Assembly: GCA_044238605.1 (NCBI GenBank)
Contig: JBIICY010000006.1
Location: forward strand, 148,146 to 212,145
DNA: 64,000 nucleotides
Source of the DNA: UBA10438 sp044238605
GTDB lineage: Bacteria; Bacteroidota; Ignavibacteria; Kapaibacteriales; Kapaibacteriaceae
Reading direction: 5' to 3'
Below are positions 17,807 to 26,276 of this stretch, piece after piece. Both the position numbers and the translations under genes were made by a program. The notes beneath the pieces are model-generated. The model was not told where the DNA came from. It searched no databases and worked only from the letters and a program-made list of their open reading frames with translations. Within the stretch, counting starts at the first letter, position 1; each line of letters starts with the position of its first letter.

Positions 17807-19915
17807 TTATCTGAATTCTGGAATTGAAACGGTCTTGTTTTCAGAGACCGTTGCGCCGGCTACACCAGCTGTGATTGCGAGCTCAATGTTGTCCCCGCCA
17901 AACTTCATGCGTGGCCCCTTGAGCTGGAGGATGACTCGGTAACTTCCGCTGCCTTCAGGTTCGATCGATGAGAAGACATTGTACTTACCAACGCTTGGCT
18001 TATCGAGCTTAACGTCAACCTTAAGATCCTTTTCTGGTGCGTCCTGCCCGCAATCAACACGAGGAGACTCGATCTTGATGCCGCTTACGATAAGCTTGAG
18101 AGCTTTTGCATCCCAGCTTTCGGAAGACTTCGACATATCGATTTCTGGAGCCCCTTGACGCGCCTGTGCTACGGTCTTGTCATACAGCACAACATCTTCT
18201 GTGTACTGAGAACCCACCGGCTTGTAGCGCCACTTGATCTTGACGTTCAGTGAACTTGTTGACTTTGGAACACATGGTACTTCAACCTGGAGTGGGTTCG
18301 TACCAGGGAACGTGTTCACCTGTCCGTTGAGCGTGTAAGACATCTCATACTGATTTGCTGGAATTTCGCCACCTGCAGATGGATTTACTGGAAGGCGCAG
18401 CTTCTTACCGATAGTAACACGCTTATCCAGCAGGATGTCCATAGCACCCTTGTTGGCGAGTTCTGAAGGGAACACAGCAATTGTTGAGATGTTTTCTTCG
18501 GTCTCGTCACAGAGCTTTACGTTTGTGAACTTTACCGAGTACGTCTTTGGTCCGCCAGTTGTGGACACACCTTCTACGTGGATCTCAAATGGTTGGTTAC
18601 GCGCGCCCCCTGCAGCTTGTGCTGCCTGGCCGAGAGGAACAACCTTTACTGCAACATCGCTAGGTGTTACAGAAACCGTTGGAAGAACGCCACGGTAGTT
18701 GTTAACTGTGAATGGAATAACAACCTTCTGCACTCCTGAGAGTACACGCTGTGAATTGACCAAGTCGGCAATACATGGTTCTGCACGTTCGATCGTTGGC
18801 TTCTTCACAAAGACTTCAAAGCGGAACGTTGGGTTGTTCTGCTCCATCTGGTTTGCATCACCGTGGAGGAGAACTGTGATGTTCTTGAGAAGTTCAGCAC
18901 GACGCAACATGTCTGATTTAGACTTTACACCGATCTTGGCGTAATCCATCGTAGCCACTTCGGCGTCCATTTCCTGACTGTATTGTTGATAGGTAAAACC
19001 TTCTACCATTTCAAACTTGCTGCACAATGCTTCGACCTTGGTACCAAACGTCTGCTTAAGACGGTCTTCAACCTTTGCTAGCTGTTTGCGTGAGAGTTGG
19101 ATGGTACCGATGCTGATCACATCTTCGGGATCTGTTCCCTTTTTCGCATCTAGTCCAGAAACACCAAGAATGTTGTTGGTCTTTGAGCTAAGGTTAACCC
19201 GATAGAGACCCGGCGACTTCTGCTTAAAGGTATACTCAAACACCTTGATGCCATTTTCAAACGCCGACTTATCCAGTGTGGTAAGGTGCGGGCTAAAACG
19301 GAAACTTGCTGTTGTAGAAGCATCTCCACCGTACGCAAGAGAATCCGGCGTAATGGACTTCAGGAACTCGTAAGAATCGGTGTAGGCGTCCGAAATAGCA
19401 CGCTTTGCACCGAGCTTGTTGATTACCTCATCGGTCTTTTGATTCAACCAGAGATCGTTAACCTTAAGGAAAAGGTTTTCTACCTGATTTGTCTCGTTCA
19501 GCGTATCAAGCAGTTTTAGATCCTGCACGTTAAAGAGCTGGATGATTTCGCGAACCCGTTTTCTTTTTGCAGCTGCTTCATCTGGAAGATCATCACCAAG
19601 GATATCCTTGATCTTCACAGTTGATACGCGCACTTGGTATGTACGCTCGTCTTTTGGACGGTCGCGCTCAGACACTCCCGAAAGAACGGCTGGATCAAGA
19701 AGTGTGATCTCATCCTGTGGCAGTGCGTTTACACCACTAGCACCAAAGCCCGTATTGAGCTGGGCCATAACGGCTTCAACGATTTCTTCCGCTTCTTTTT
19801 GTTTGCGGATCAAATGCTCTTCGGCCTCGTCGCGCTCCACGATAATGATCAGGAGCTCGAGAATAACAGCCAAATACAACACGAAATATACTTTTCCAGC
19901 ACCGCCCTTGGACAT
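17807..19915 (-). CDS. Large periplasmic protein with N-terminal membrane anchor, GldM/PorM-like
   Basis: This 702-residue protein has one N-terminal hydrophobic helix (VYFVLYLAVILELLIIIVE), a charged coiled-coil-like segment (RDEAEEHLIRKQKEAEEIVE) and a very long periplasmic part that seems built of several Ig-like beta domains. That topology is the one known for GldM/PorM, the inner-membrane component of the T9SS motor. I cannot show homology by eye, and the length exceeds that of PorM (about 520), so the link is a hypothesis. The start at 19915 is supported by GGAGG seven bases upstream; the longer frame starting at 19951 lacks this. It leads a four-gene operon of envelope proteins. Confidence 0.5.
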   Translation of the reverse strand: MSKGGAGKVYFVLYLAVILELLIIIVERDEAEEHLIRKQKEAEEIVEAVMAQLNTGFGASGVNALPQDEITLLDPAVLSGVSERDRPKDERTYQVRVSTVKIKDILGDDLPDEAAAKRKRVREIIQLFNVQDLKLLDTLNETNQVENLFLKVNDLWLNQKTDEVINKLGAKRAISDAYTDSYEFLKSITPDSLAYGGDASTTASFRFSPHLTTLDKSAFENGIKVFEYTFKQKSPGLYRVNLSSKTNNILGVSGLDAKKGTDPEDVISIGTIQLSRKQLAKVEDRLKQTFGTKVEALCSKFEMVEGFTYQQYSQEMDAEVATMDYAKIGVKSKSDMLRRAELLKNITVLLHGDANQMEQNNPTFRFEVFVKKPTIERAEPCIADLVNSQRVLSGVQKVVIPFTVNNYRGVLPTVSVTPSDVAVKVVPLGQAAQAAGGARNQPFEIHVEGVSTTGGPKTYSVKFTNVKLCDETEENISTIAVFPSELANKGAMDILLDKRVTIGKKLRLPVNPSAGGEIPANQYEMSYTLNGQVNTFPGTNPLQVEVPCVPKSTSSLNVKIKWRYKPVGSQYTEDVVLYDKTVAQARQGAPEIDMSKSSESWDAKALKLIVSGIKIESPRVDCGQDAPEKDLKVDVKLDKPSVGKYNVFSSIEPEGSGSYRVILQLKGPRMKFGGDNIELAITAGVAGATVSENKTVSIPEFR

Positions 19916-20007
19916 GCCGATCCTCCAGTTAAACGTTGAACGGGGCACCACGCCACGTTCTGTAGACGACGCCCAAAGGCGTCCCCCTATTTTGTGTCAG
20001 CAGATAA

Positions 20008-20364
20008 TTATTTCTGTGACTTGTCTGGTGTAACAACACCAACTTCTGTCTTTGGTGACAATGAAGTGGATTTTACATCCTTTGCCTTCATTGAGCAGCA
20101 AGAAGCCCCTTCCTTCTTGGCGCTGGCAGTAGAGCAGCTTGCAGACTTCTCTGTTGAGCACTCTTTTGAAGACTTCGCAGCTGTTGCGCAGTGATCATCT
20201 GATACCTTCTTCACAGCGGCCGTAGACTTACTTGAGCAACATGAGGCGCCAGATTTTGCCTTAGCAGCTGAAGATGTTGAGCAAGACTCGCCGTTGCCAG
20301 CTACTGCAAGTGTGGTTGCGGCAAACAAGCCTGCAGCCATCATTGTGATTGTGCGGAAGTTCAT
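20008..20364 (-). CDS. Small secreted Cys/Ser/Lys-rich protein
   Basis: This 118-residue protein has a signal peptide (TITMMAAGLFAATTLAVA) followed by a low-complexity mature chain rich in Ser, Ala, Lys and Cys, with eight cysteines. Two near-repeats, GASCCSSKS and GASCCSMKA, each carry a CC pair; single cysteines lie in ESCS, DHCA, KECS and ASCS. This may be a metal-binding or disulfide-rich envelope peptide, but I know no family. The start has an AGGAG ribosome-binding site (CAGGAGCTCATC before ATG). A likely promoter lies about 55-85 bases upstream. It lies 92 bases upstream of the GldM-like gene on the same strand and might be its first operon member. Confidence 0.72.
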   Translation of the reverse strand: MNFRTITMMAAGLFAATTLAVAGNGESCSTSSAAKAKSGASCCSSKSTAAVKKVSDDHCATAAKSSKECSTEKSASCSTASAKKEGASCCSMKAKDVKSTSLSPKTEVGVVTPDKSQK

Positions 20365-20417
20365 GATGAGCTCCTGTGTTGAAATGCTATGTGTGGATTT
20401 TTAGGTTTTAGTCGTAC

Positions 20418-20447
20418 AAAATAGGACGTAGCAAGCCTTTTTTGCAA
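20418..20447 (-). promoter_or_regulatory. Candidate promoter of the Cys-rich peptide gene
   Basis: On the minus strand TTGCAA (complement of 20442-20447) and TATTTT (complement of 20418-20423) are separated by 18 bases, fitting a -35/-10 pair about 55 bases before the start codon. Confidence 0.35.
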
Positions 20448-20514
20448 AGGAATTTGCGTGCCAATCGGCATATTCCCTTTGAGAGTACTAAGCAGTAATA
20501 CGTAGCAAAAGAAA

Positions 20515-20549
20515 CCTCCCGCTACCACTTGGCTGTGGTTAGCGGGAGG
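20515..20549 (-). terminator. Rho-independent terminator after nrdJ
   Basis: A near-perfect 14-15 bp stem (CCTCCCGCTA-CCAC paired with GTGG-TTAGCGGGAGG) with a 6-base loop is followed on the minus strand by TTTCTTTTG. It lies 24 bases past the nrdJ stop codon. Confidence 0.85.
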
Positions 20550-20573
20550 ATTTTATAACCTTCTGTATGAAAA

Positions 20574-23500
20574 TCAACTACAGCCCGTTGTGGTACCGCA
20601 GTTGAGGCACATTGTGCATGCCCCATTACGGACAACTTGGGTGCTCTGGCACTTCGAACAAGACTCCCCTGTATACCCCATATTCTTGGGATCGAGGGTC
20701 TTGTGCTTCGCACCATCTCCGTCAGTATGGGCTGATACGGCTTCCATCACCTCGTTAAACGTTGCTGCCGGTGTGATCTCTGAATCGTGAGAAGGGGCTA
20801 CAGGTTGCGCAACTGCCTGAACAGGGGCAGCTTCAGTTGACTCTTCCTTTGATGTGAGCGCGGCTGGCTTGGTGTCTGCACCAGTAACGTGCACAAAGTC
20901 TGTCCGGTTTAGGTAATCATAACCAAGCGTCCGGAAGATATAGTCCAGGATCGATGTCGCGTTCTTAATCGCTTCATGACCTTCCACAAACCCGGCTGGT
21001 TCGAAGCGGGTAAATGTGAAGGTGTCTACCAGCTCATCAAGTGGCACACCGTATTGCAGGGCCTTCGACGTCAGAACTGCAAAGCAGTTTAGGAGCCCCT
21101 TGAATGATGCACCTTCCTTGTACATGTCGATGAAGATCTCACCAAGTGATCCGTCGTCGAACTCTCCCGTGCGGATGTAGACCTTGTGTCCGCCAACCGT
21201 AGCTTCACGGACGTAGCCGTGACGACGCTTCGGAAGTCTGCGGCGCTCCGCACGCTGATACACGCGTTCAACGATAACCTTCTGGATTGCCTTTTGGTCT
21301 ACTGTTTCGTCCCAATCGTCCTGGTCTCCAAGAAGCACCATTTCGTCGAAGTTGTCGTTGCTGGCGTTCAGTGGCTGTGAAAGCTTCGACCCATCACGAT
21401 ACAACGCAATTGCCTTGAGCATCAAGCGCCAAGAGGCCAGATGCACATCACCTACGTTATCTACAGTGGCATCAGCCGGCATGTTGATCGTCTTCGAGAT
21501 TGCACCTGAAATGAACGGCTGAGCAGCCGCCATCATGTGCACGTGTGCCATGTAGTCGATATAGCGCTCGCCACGCTTTCCGCACTTGTTGGCGCAATCA
21601 AAGATGGCAAGGTGCTCATCCTTGATGTGAGGAGCCCCTTCGATCATCATCGTGCCACAGATGTAGTCGTTTACTTCGTCGATCTGCTTCAAACTGAAGC
21701 CGAGCGACTGAAGCATGTCAAAGCCGGGATCATCAAGCTGGGCGGCGTCAAATCCGAGCTGGCCGCAGAGCTCTTCACCAAGCGTGTACTTGTTGAAGAC
21801 AAAGCGGATGTCGAATGTGCTGTCGAGCTGACGCTCAATAGCCTCGATGGCTTCATCAGTGAAGTTGAGCGACTTCAGCGATGCACGATTGATATGCGGG
21901 CACCCCACGAGTGAGCCGTGCCCCTTGCAGTACTTCTCAATATCGTCGATCTGCTCATCTGTGTATCCTAGGGCACTAAGTGCCTTGTGCACAGACTGAT
22001 TAACGATCTTGAAGTATCCGCCACCGGCAAGCTTCTTGTACTTGACGATGGCAAAATCTGGCTCAATGCCAGTTGTGTCGCAATCCATAACAAGGCCGAT
22101 CGTACCCGTAGGTGCGATAACCGTTGCCTGTGCGTTGCGATATCCATGCTCTTCCCCAAGAGCAAGTGCCTTGTCCCACGCCAAACGAGATGCCACTGTC
22201 AGATAGTCAGGGCAAACCGCCTCATCAATGCCAGATGGCTTGATGGTGAGACCTTCGTATTCCTCATCAGATGCGTTGTATGCTGCACGCCTGTGATTTC
22301 GAATGACGCGAAGCATCGCGTCTTTGTTCTTCTTGTATTTCGGGAATGGACCTACGTCGCGCGACATTTCCGCACTGGCCGCATAGGATTCACCGGTCAT
22401 CACCGATGTAAGTGCTCCGCAGATCGCAAGCGCTTCCTGTGAATCGTATGGGATGCCCATCATCATGAGCACTGTGCCAAGGTTGGCATAGCCAAGCCCG
22501 AGCGTACGGAAATCGTACGACCGCTGAGCAACTTCCTTGGACGGGAACTGGGCCATCAGCACGGAGACTTCGAGTACGACCGTCCACAGACGCACTGCAT
22601 GACGGTAGTCTTCAACCTTGATGGTCTGCGTTGCTTCGTCGTAGAAGTGCGCCAGATTCAGCGATGCAAGGTTGCACGCTGTGTCGTCAAGGAACATGTA
22701 CTCAGAACACGGATTCGATCCGTTGATCCGCCCGTCTGTTGGACATGTGTGCCATTCGTTGATCGTTGTATCGAACTGCAGTCCGGGATCTGCGCTCTTC
22801 CACGAGCTCATGTTGATCTTGTTCCACAAGTCGCGGGCACGAACGGTGATGGTCTTGGTGGCGTCTGTTCGCCAAACAAGATTCCATGGACTGTCTGTGA
22901 TCACAGCTTCCATGAAGTCATTCGTCACTCGAACAGAGTTGTTTGAGTTCTGTCCGGATACGGTGTTGTATGCTTCGCCTTCATAGTGTGTGTCGAACGC
23001 CTGGAAATCTACCGAGGTGTATCCTTGATCAATCAACGCAAGTGTGCGCTTGATGATGTTGTATGGGATACCTCGGTTAAGACCGCGCTGGATCAGCACG
23101 CGCAGGCGCTCGTTGTGTGCTTCGTCTGTACCGCCGTCTGCCGCTGCACTTGCGATTTCCTGCATAAAGGTCGAAGAGATCTTCGAGCCTGCTACGAGAG
23201 CGGCTACTTTCTCTTCTTCCTTGGCCTTCCATTCAATAAACTTCTCGATATCTGGATGGTCTACGTTTACGATAACCATCTTTGCTGCTCGACGCGTTGT
23301 ACCGCCACTCTTGATCGCGCCAGCGGCACGGTCAAAGATCTTCAGGAACGACATCAAACCACTCGATACTCCACCACCTGACAGACGCTCGCTCTCACCA
23401 CGCAGATTCGAGAAGTTCGAACCAGTACCCGACCCGTACTTGAAAATGCGGGCTTCACGCGTAGCAAGGTCAAAAATGCCCCCTTCGTTCACCAGGTCAT

Positions 23501-24068
23501 CGCTGACCGACTGGATGAAACATGCATGGGGCTGAGGGTGCGTATAGGCGTCTGCTGAACGCGTAAGCTTCTTCGTGTCGGGGTCTACGTAGTGGTGACC
23601 TTGTGCCGAACCAGTAATGCCATAGGCATAGTTCAGGCCAGTATTGAACCACTGCGGAGAGTTCGGCGCCGCCATCTGCTTGAGCAGCATGAACGAGATT
23701 TCGTCATAGAAGGCCTGGGCATCATCTGCGGTGTCGAAGTAGCCATATTGCTCTCCCCACCAGCGCCAGCAACCTGCAAGGCGGTGAACAACCTGCTTCA
23801 CGGAATTTTCAGCACCGGTAAGGGGCGTACCGTCGTCGGTTAGGATGGGCTGCCCAGAGGCGTCAACCTGCGGGACACCGGCTTTGCGGAAATACTTTTG
23901 AGCAAGGATATCGGTTGCTACCTGAGACCATGCCTCTGGTACCTCGATGTTTTCCATGCGGAAGATTTCCTTGCCGTTTTGGTTGCGCAGCACGGATTCT
24001 CTAACCGTGTAGCGGAACATGTCGTACGATGTCGTACCGGCGGTTGTAAAGCGGCGCGTAATCTTCAT
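20574..24068 (-). CDS. nrdJ: Vitamin B12-dependent (class II) ribonucleoside-diphosphate reductase
   Basis: This enzyme reduces ribonucleotides to deoxyribonucleotides using adenosylcobalamin to form its thiyl radical. The protein has 1164 residues, within the range of long bacterial NrdJ. Seen directly: APNSPQWFNTGLN near the substrate site, GSGTGSNFSNLRGE, GRINGSNPCSEYMFLDDTACNL in the active-site region, and APTGTIGLVMDCDTTGIEP. The C-terminus carries SCSKCQSTQ and CLNCGTTTGCS, thiol/zinc motifs used for re-reduction. I chose ATG at 24068 because GGGAG lies seven bases upstream; a GTG at 24074 is the alternative. No other nrd genes are in the window. The upstream region holds a good promoter, DnaA boxes and stem-loops. 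Confidence 0.95.
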   Translation of the reverse strand: MKITRRFTTAGTTSYDMFRYTVRESVLRNQNGKEIFRMENIEVPEAWSQVATDILAQKYFRKAGVPQVDASGQPILTDDGTPLTGAENSVKQVVHRLAGCWRWWGEQYGYFDTADDAQAFYDEISFMLLKQMAAPNSPQWFNTGLNYAYGITGSAQGHHYVDPDTKKLTRSADAYTHPQPHACFIQSVSDDLVNEGGIFDLATREARIFKYGSGTGSNFSNLRGESERLSGGGVSSGLMSFLKIFDRAAGAIKSGGTTRRAAKMVIVNVDHPDIEKFIEWKAKEEEKVAALVAGSKISSTFMQEIASAAADGGTDEAHNERLRVLIQRGLNRGIPYNIIKRTLALIDQGYTSVDFQAFDTHYEGEAYNTVSGQNSNNSVRVTNDFMEAVITDSPWNLVWRTDATKTITVRARDLWNKINMSSWKSADPGLQFDTTINEWHTCPTDGRINGSNPCSEYMFLDDTACNLASLNLAHFYDEATQTIKVEDYRHAVRLWTVVLEVSVLMAQFPSKEVAQRSYDFRTLGLGYANLGTVLMMMGIPYDSQEALAICGALTSVMTGESYAASAEMSRDVGPFPKYKKNKDAMLRVIRNHRRAAYNASDEEYEGLTIKPSGIDEAVCPDYLTVASRLAWDKALALGEEHGYRNAQATVIAPTGTIGLVMDCDTTGIEPDFAIVKYKKLAGGGYFKIVNQSVHKALSALGYTDEQIDDIEKYCKGHGSLVGCPHINRASLKSLNFTDEAIEAIERQLDSTFDIRFVFNKYTLGEELCGQLGFDAAQLDDPGFDMLQSLGFSLKQIDEVNDYICGTMMIEGAPHIKDEHLAIFDCANKCGKRGERYIDYMAHVHMMAAAQPFISGAISKTINMPADATVDNVGDVHLASWRLMLKAIALYRDGSKLSQPLNASNDNFDEMVLLGDQDDWDETVDQKAIQKVIVERVYQRAERRRLPKRRHGYVREATVGGHKVYIRTGEFDDGSLGEIFIDMYKEGASFKGLLNCFAVLTSKALQYGVPLDELVDTFTFTRFEPAGFVEGHEAIKNATSILDYIFRTLGYDYLNRTDFVHVTGADTKPAALTSKEESTEAAPVQAVAQPVAPSHDSEITPAATFNEVMEAVSAHTDGDGAKHKTLDPKNMGYTGESCSKCQSTQVVRNGACTMCLNCGTTTGCS

Positions 24069-24074
24069 GCGCAC

Positions 24075-24281
24075 TCTCCCATCACGTTATGTCGGTTATG
24101 CAAATACCAACACCCTGCCTACGGGGATCGTAGGATAGTGACGCTACCGCTGCGGAATGATGGGGAATCATTCCGTTCGGGAACACCGGCTCTTCGACTG
24201 TGGGAAGGGTTTGGAACGTTACGACGAAACAAAACGTGGTGAGTGCACTTCCTCTTTATGCTGCCGTGTTTCGGTCGTAAC
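24075..24281 (-). promoter_or_regulatory. Structured 5' leader of nrdJ with alternative stem-loops
   Basis: Transcription from the predicted promoter would yield a leader of about 200 bases. Near its 5' end, GTTACGACCGAAAC (complement of 24268-24281) can pair with GTTTCGTCGTAAC (complement of 24218-24230), 13 bp with one bulge. The first arm also overlaps a competing hairpin GCCGT...ACGGC (24264-24287). Further down are a 9-bp stem CGGAATGAT/ATCATTCCG (24153-24175) and a 6-bp stem CCTACG/CGTAGG (24118-24134). Mutually exclusive pairing suggests a regulatory leader. I compared it with the cobalamin riboswitch consensus and did not find the B12 box, so the ligand or factor, if any, is unknown. 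Confidence 0.4.
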
Positions 24282-24287
24282 AACGGC

Positions 24288-24316
24288 AAGATAGCGTGTC
24301 AATTTTTCAACGTCAA
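24288..24316 (-). promoter_or_regulatory. Promoter of nrdJ (TTGACG-17-TATCTT)
   Basis: On the minus strand a -35 element TTGACG (complement of 24311-24316) and a -10 element TATCTT (complement of 24288-24293) are separated by exactly 17 bases. This is the best sigma70-like promoter seen in the window. Confidence 0.6.
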
Positions 24317-24331
24317 CGTGCAAGACGTACT

Positions 24332-24340
24332 TGTGGATAA
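24332..24340 (-). promoter_or_regulatory. Consensus DnaA box upstream of nrdJ
   Basis: The minus strand reads TTATCCACA, the full consensus DnaA box, 15 bases upstream of the nrdJ -35 element and inside an inverted repeat GTGGATTTTATCCAC. A weaker plus-strand match, TTATCAACG, lies at 24360-24368. DnaA boxes are known in the E. coli nrdAB promoter, so control of dNTP supply by DnaA is plausible here. Confidence 0.5.
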
Positions 24341-24426
24341 AATCCACTGAAACAAATTGTTATCAACGTACTTGCATCTTTTGAACTTGGTTTTTTCTGA
24401 AAAAGAATATTGTAGTTTCACCGTAG

Positions 24427-25017
24427 ATGTCTTCCCTCCTCGAACTGCTGAAATCCCTTGATACATGGGCGTTGTACGCGATCAACCACGGGTTGTCCAA
24501 CCCGCTGTTTGATGCCCTGATGCCGCGTATCACGGCAACATCGTTCTGGATGCCGATCTATGTAATCGGGATCGTTGGTTTAGTAGTTCAGGGAGTGCGA
24601 ACCCGGTACTTACGGGGAAACCGCCTCATCGTGTGTGCTTGCGTAATGGTGCTTGGCATTCTTGTTCTTGACCAGGCAGGAAACAGACTCCTGAAAGAGG
24701 TTATCGGCAGGCCCAGACCCTACGAGGTCTTGCCGGATATCTACAAGCTGGTTGGGTCGGGAGGGGGCTCCTTCCCGTCGAATCACGCATTAAACAATGC
24801 CTTTATCGCGGTGATCCTCAGTGCATGGTTTCCACGCTGGCGCAAGATCTGGTGGAGCATTGCAGCCCTGATCATGTTTACGCGTCCGTACTGTGGGGTG
24901 CATTATCCGAGCGATGTACTAGGCGGACTCCTTATCGGGCTCTCGGCAGGGGTGCTTACCGTGCGGGCAGTGCGCTCTCGATGGCCGCAATACCTGACCG
25001 TGCCGCCCCCTCAATAG
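24427..25017 (+). CDS. PAP2-family membrane phosphatase
   Basis: This 196-residue integral membrane protein has about five or six hydrophobic helices and the three phosphatase motifs of the PAP2 superfamily: KEVIGRPRP (motif 1), GSFPSNHA (motif 2, catalytic His) and TRPYCGVHYPSDVLGG (motif 3, nucleophile-assisting His and Asp). The usual motif 3 Ser-Arg is Thr-Arg here. Family members dephosphorylate undecaprenyl diphosphate, phosphatidylglycerophosphate or other lipid phosphates; the specificity cannot be read. It is transcribed away from nrdJ and its 3' end overlaps the convergent HpnE-like gene by 62 bases. Confidence 0.88.
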   Translation: MSSLLELLKSLDTWALYAINHGLSNPLFDALMPRITATSFWMPIYVIGIVGLVVQGVRTRYLRGNRLIVCACVMVLGILVLDQAGNRLLKEVIGRPRPYEVLPDIYKLVGSGGGSFPSNHALNNAFIAVILSAWFPRWRKIWWSIAALIMFTRPYCGVHYPSDVLGGLLIGLSAGVLTVRAVRSRWPQYLTVPPPQ

Positions 25018-26254
25018 TTGCCGGCAGCCCGGTGGATGTCCAGTCCCCTGCAACGAACAGATTGGACACCTCTGCGGTAAAGTGATTGGCTGATGGACGC
25101 ATGGTAAGCGGGCCCAGCAGGGGCGTTGCGGTCTTTTCCTTGATGACAAGGCCTTTGCGCAGCTCTGCATCATGTATCTCGGGCAGTAGCTGGCGGAGTT
25201 CAGTATCGCACAGAGCAACAATCTCCTCTTGAGACGTCCCCACGATGGCGTGTCCTGCACTTACCGTGAGTGCCACAAGTCCGGGCGCAATCCGACGTTT
25301 GTTGAACACCCACTGAATCGTGGTGCCAAGCGTTGCAAGGAGCTCATCGTGCATCCACTGACGATCGTACCAGAGGTACACGCTGGCGATCGGGCTCATC
25401 TCAGGTGCTACAGGCAGCTGTGTTTGGATGCCAGATGCAGCACATAGTCTGTCCAAGGCACGCTGCGGCACACAGCTTACGATGGCATCAACCGACTCAA
25501 TCGCCCCGTTACTCAGCAATACCTGCGAGCAACTGTTACCATCTATGACCAATTGATCTACCGAGGTATGGAGCAACACGCGGCCGCCTCGTTGGTCAAT
25601 CCACGAAGGAAGGGGATCAACAAGGTCGCTCAATCCGCAGGTTGGAATCAGCAGGGCCGAATCCGTGCTCGATCCCAGAAATGCAAGTTTCATCACGGCA
25701 ACAAGCAGATCTGCAGATGCTGCTTCCAGAGGTGCATTAAGTGTAGCCAACACCACAGGTTCCCAGAACCTCTCAACGATGTCTGCCGGCTGCCCGCCCT
25801 GCCGAAGAAACTCAGCACAAGTTTTGCCTGTGCCGTTAGCGGAGCCCCGTGCAATGGAGATAGCTAATCGTATGGCAGCGAGCCGCGACCGCATTCTTAC
25901 GCCTGTAAGCCTGAGTATTCCAGCTACAACCCCCAACTTGCCCGGCAGAAGAGAGGTGTCCAATGTGTGCTTCTGCTGAGAGGCGTCAACAAACGTGACG
26001 CCTAGCGATTGCTGAGGCTCTAGCAGATGCTCCGTGCCGAGCGTTCGAACTACATTGAGAAAGGCGCTGTAGCACCCCATCATCACGTGCTGACCATTGT
26101 CGATGTGATGTCCGGTGTCTCGATCAACGAACGATCTGGCACGTCCACCAACGTATCCGCGCTCCTCTACAAGCAGCACCTCATGGCCCCGCCCGGCCGC
26201 CTCAACAGCCGCCGCGATACCTGCCCAGCCCCCTCCGATCACAAGAATCTTCAT
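24956..26254 (-). CDS. FAD-dependent oxidoreductase, HpnE-like (squalene/phytoene desaturase superfamily)
   Basis: This 432-residue flavoprotein starts MKILVIGGGWAGIAAAVEA, a Rossmann dinucleotide-binding motif, followed by EVLLVEERGYVGGRARSF. These mark the amine-oxidase/phytoene-desaturase superfamily. The C-terminal FAD contact (NLFVAGDWTSTGLPATIEGA, with SGIAAIESAL after it) fits the HpnE subgroup, hydroxysqualene dehydroxylase in hopanoid and carotenoid routes. No hpnC/hpnD-type synthase is in the window, so a carotenoid desaturase or another role is possible. The start at 26254 was chosen because the glycine-rich motif begins there. The start is 22 bases from the divergent CsaA-like gene, so both promoters must overlap. 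Confidence 0.75.
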   Translation of the reverse strand: MKILVIGGGWAGIAAAVEAAGRGHEVLLVEERGYVGGRARSFVDRDTGHHIDNGQHVMMGCYSAFLNVVRTLGTEHLLEPQQSLGVTFVDASQQKHTLDTSLLPGKLGVVAGILRLTGVRMRSRLAAIRLAISIARGSANGTGKTCAEFLRQGGQPADIVERFWEPVVLATLNAPLEAASADLLVAVMKLAFLGSSTDSALLIPTCGLSDLVDPLPSWIDQRGGRVLLHTSVDQLVIDGNSCSQVLLSNGAIESVDAIVSCVPQRALDRLCAASGIQTQLPVAPEMSPIASVYLWYDRQWMHDELLATLGTTIQWVFNKRRIAPGLVALTVSAGHAIVGTSQEEIVALCDTELRQLLPEIHDAELRKGLVIKEKTATPLLGPLTMRPSANHFTAEVSNLFVAGDWTSTGLPATIEGAARSGIAAIESALPAR

Positions 26255-26276
26255 TTCGTTGCAAATTAGAGCATCT

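Noticed and set aside
19916..19951. Longer start (19951) for the GldM-like protein
   Set aside because: The GGAGG ribosome-binding site lies inside this extension, just ahead of ATG 19915.
24075..24300. Cobalamin riboswitch upstream of nrdJ
   Set aside because: The B12 box and the conserved core were looked for on the minus strand and not found; a B12-dependent enzyme is also an unlikely target.
24330..24370. Replication origin suggested by DnaA boxes
   Set aside because: Only one perfect and one weak box, no dnaA/dnaN/gidA genes, no AT-rich unwinding element; a regulatory role at nrdJ fits better.
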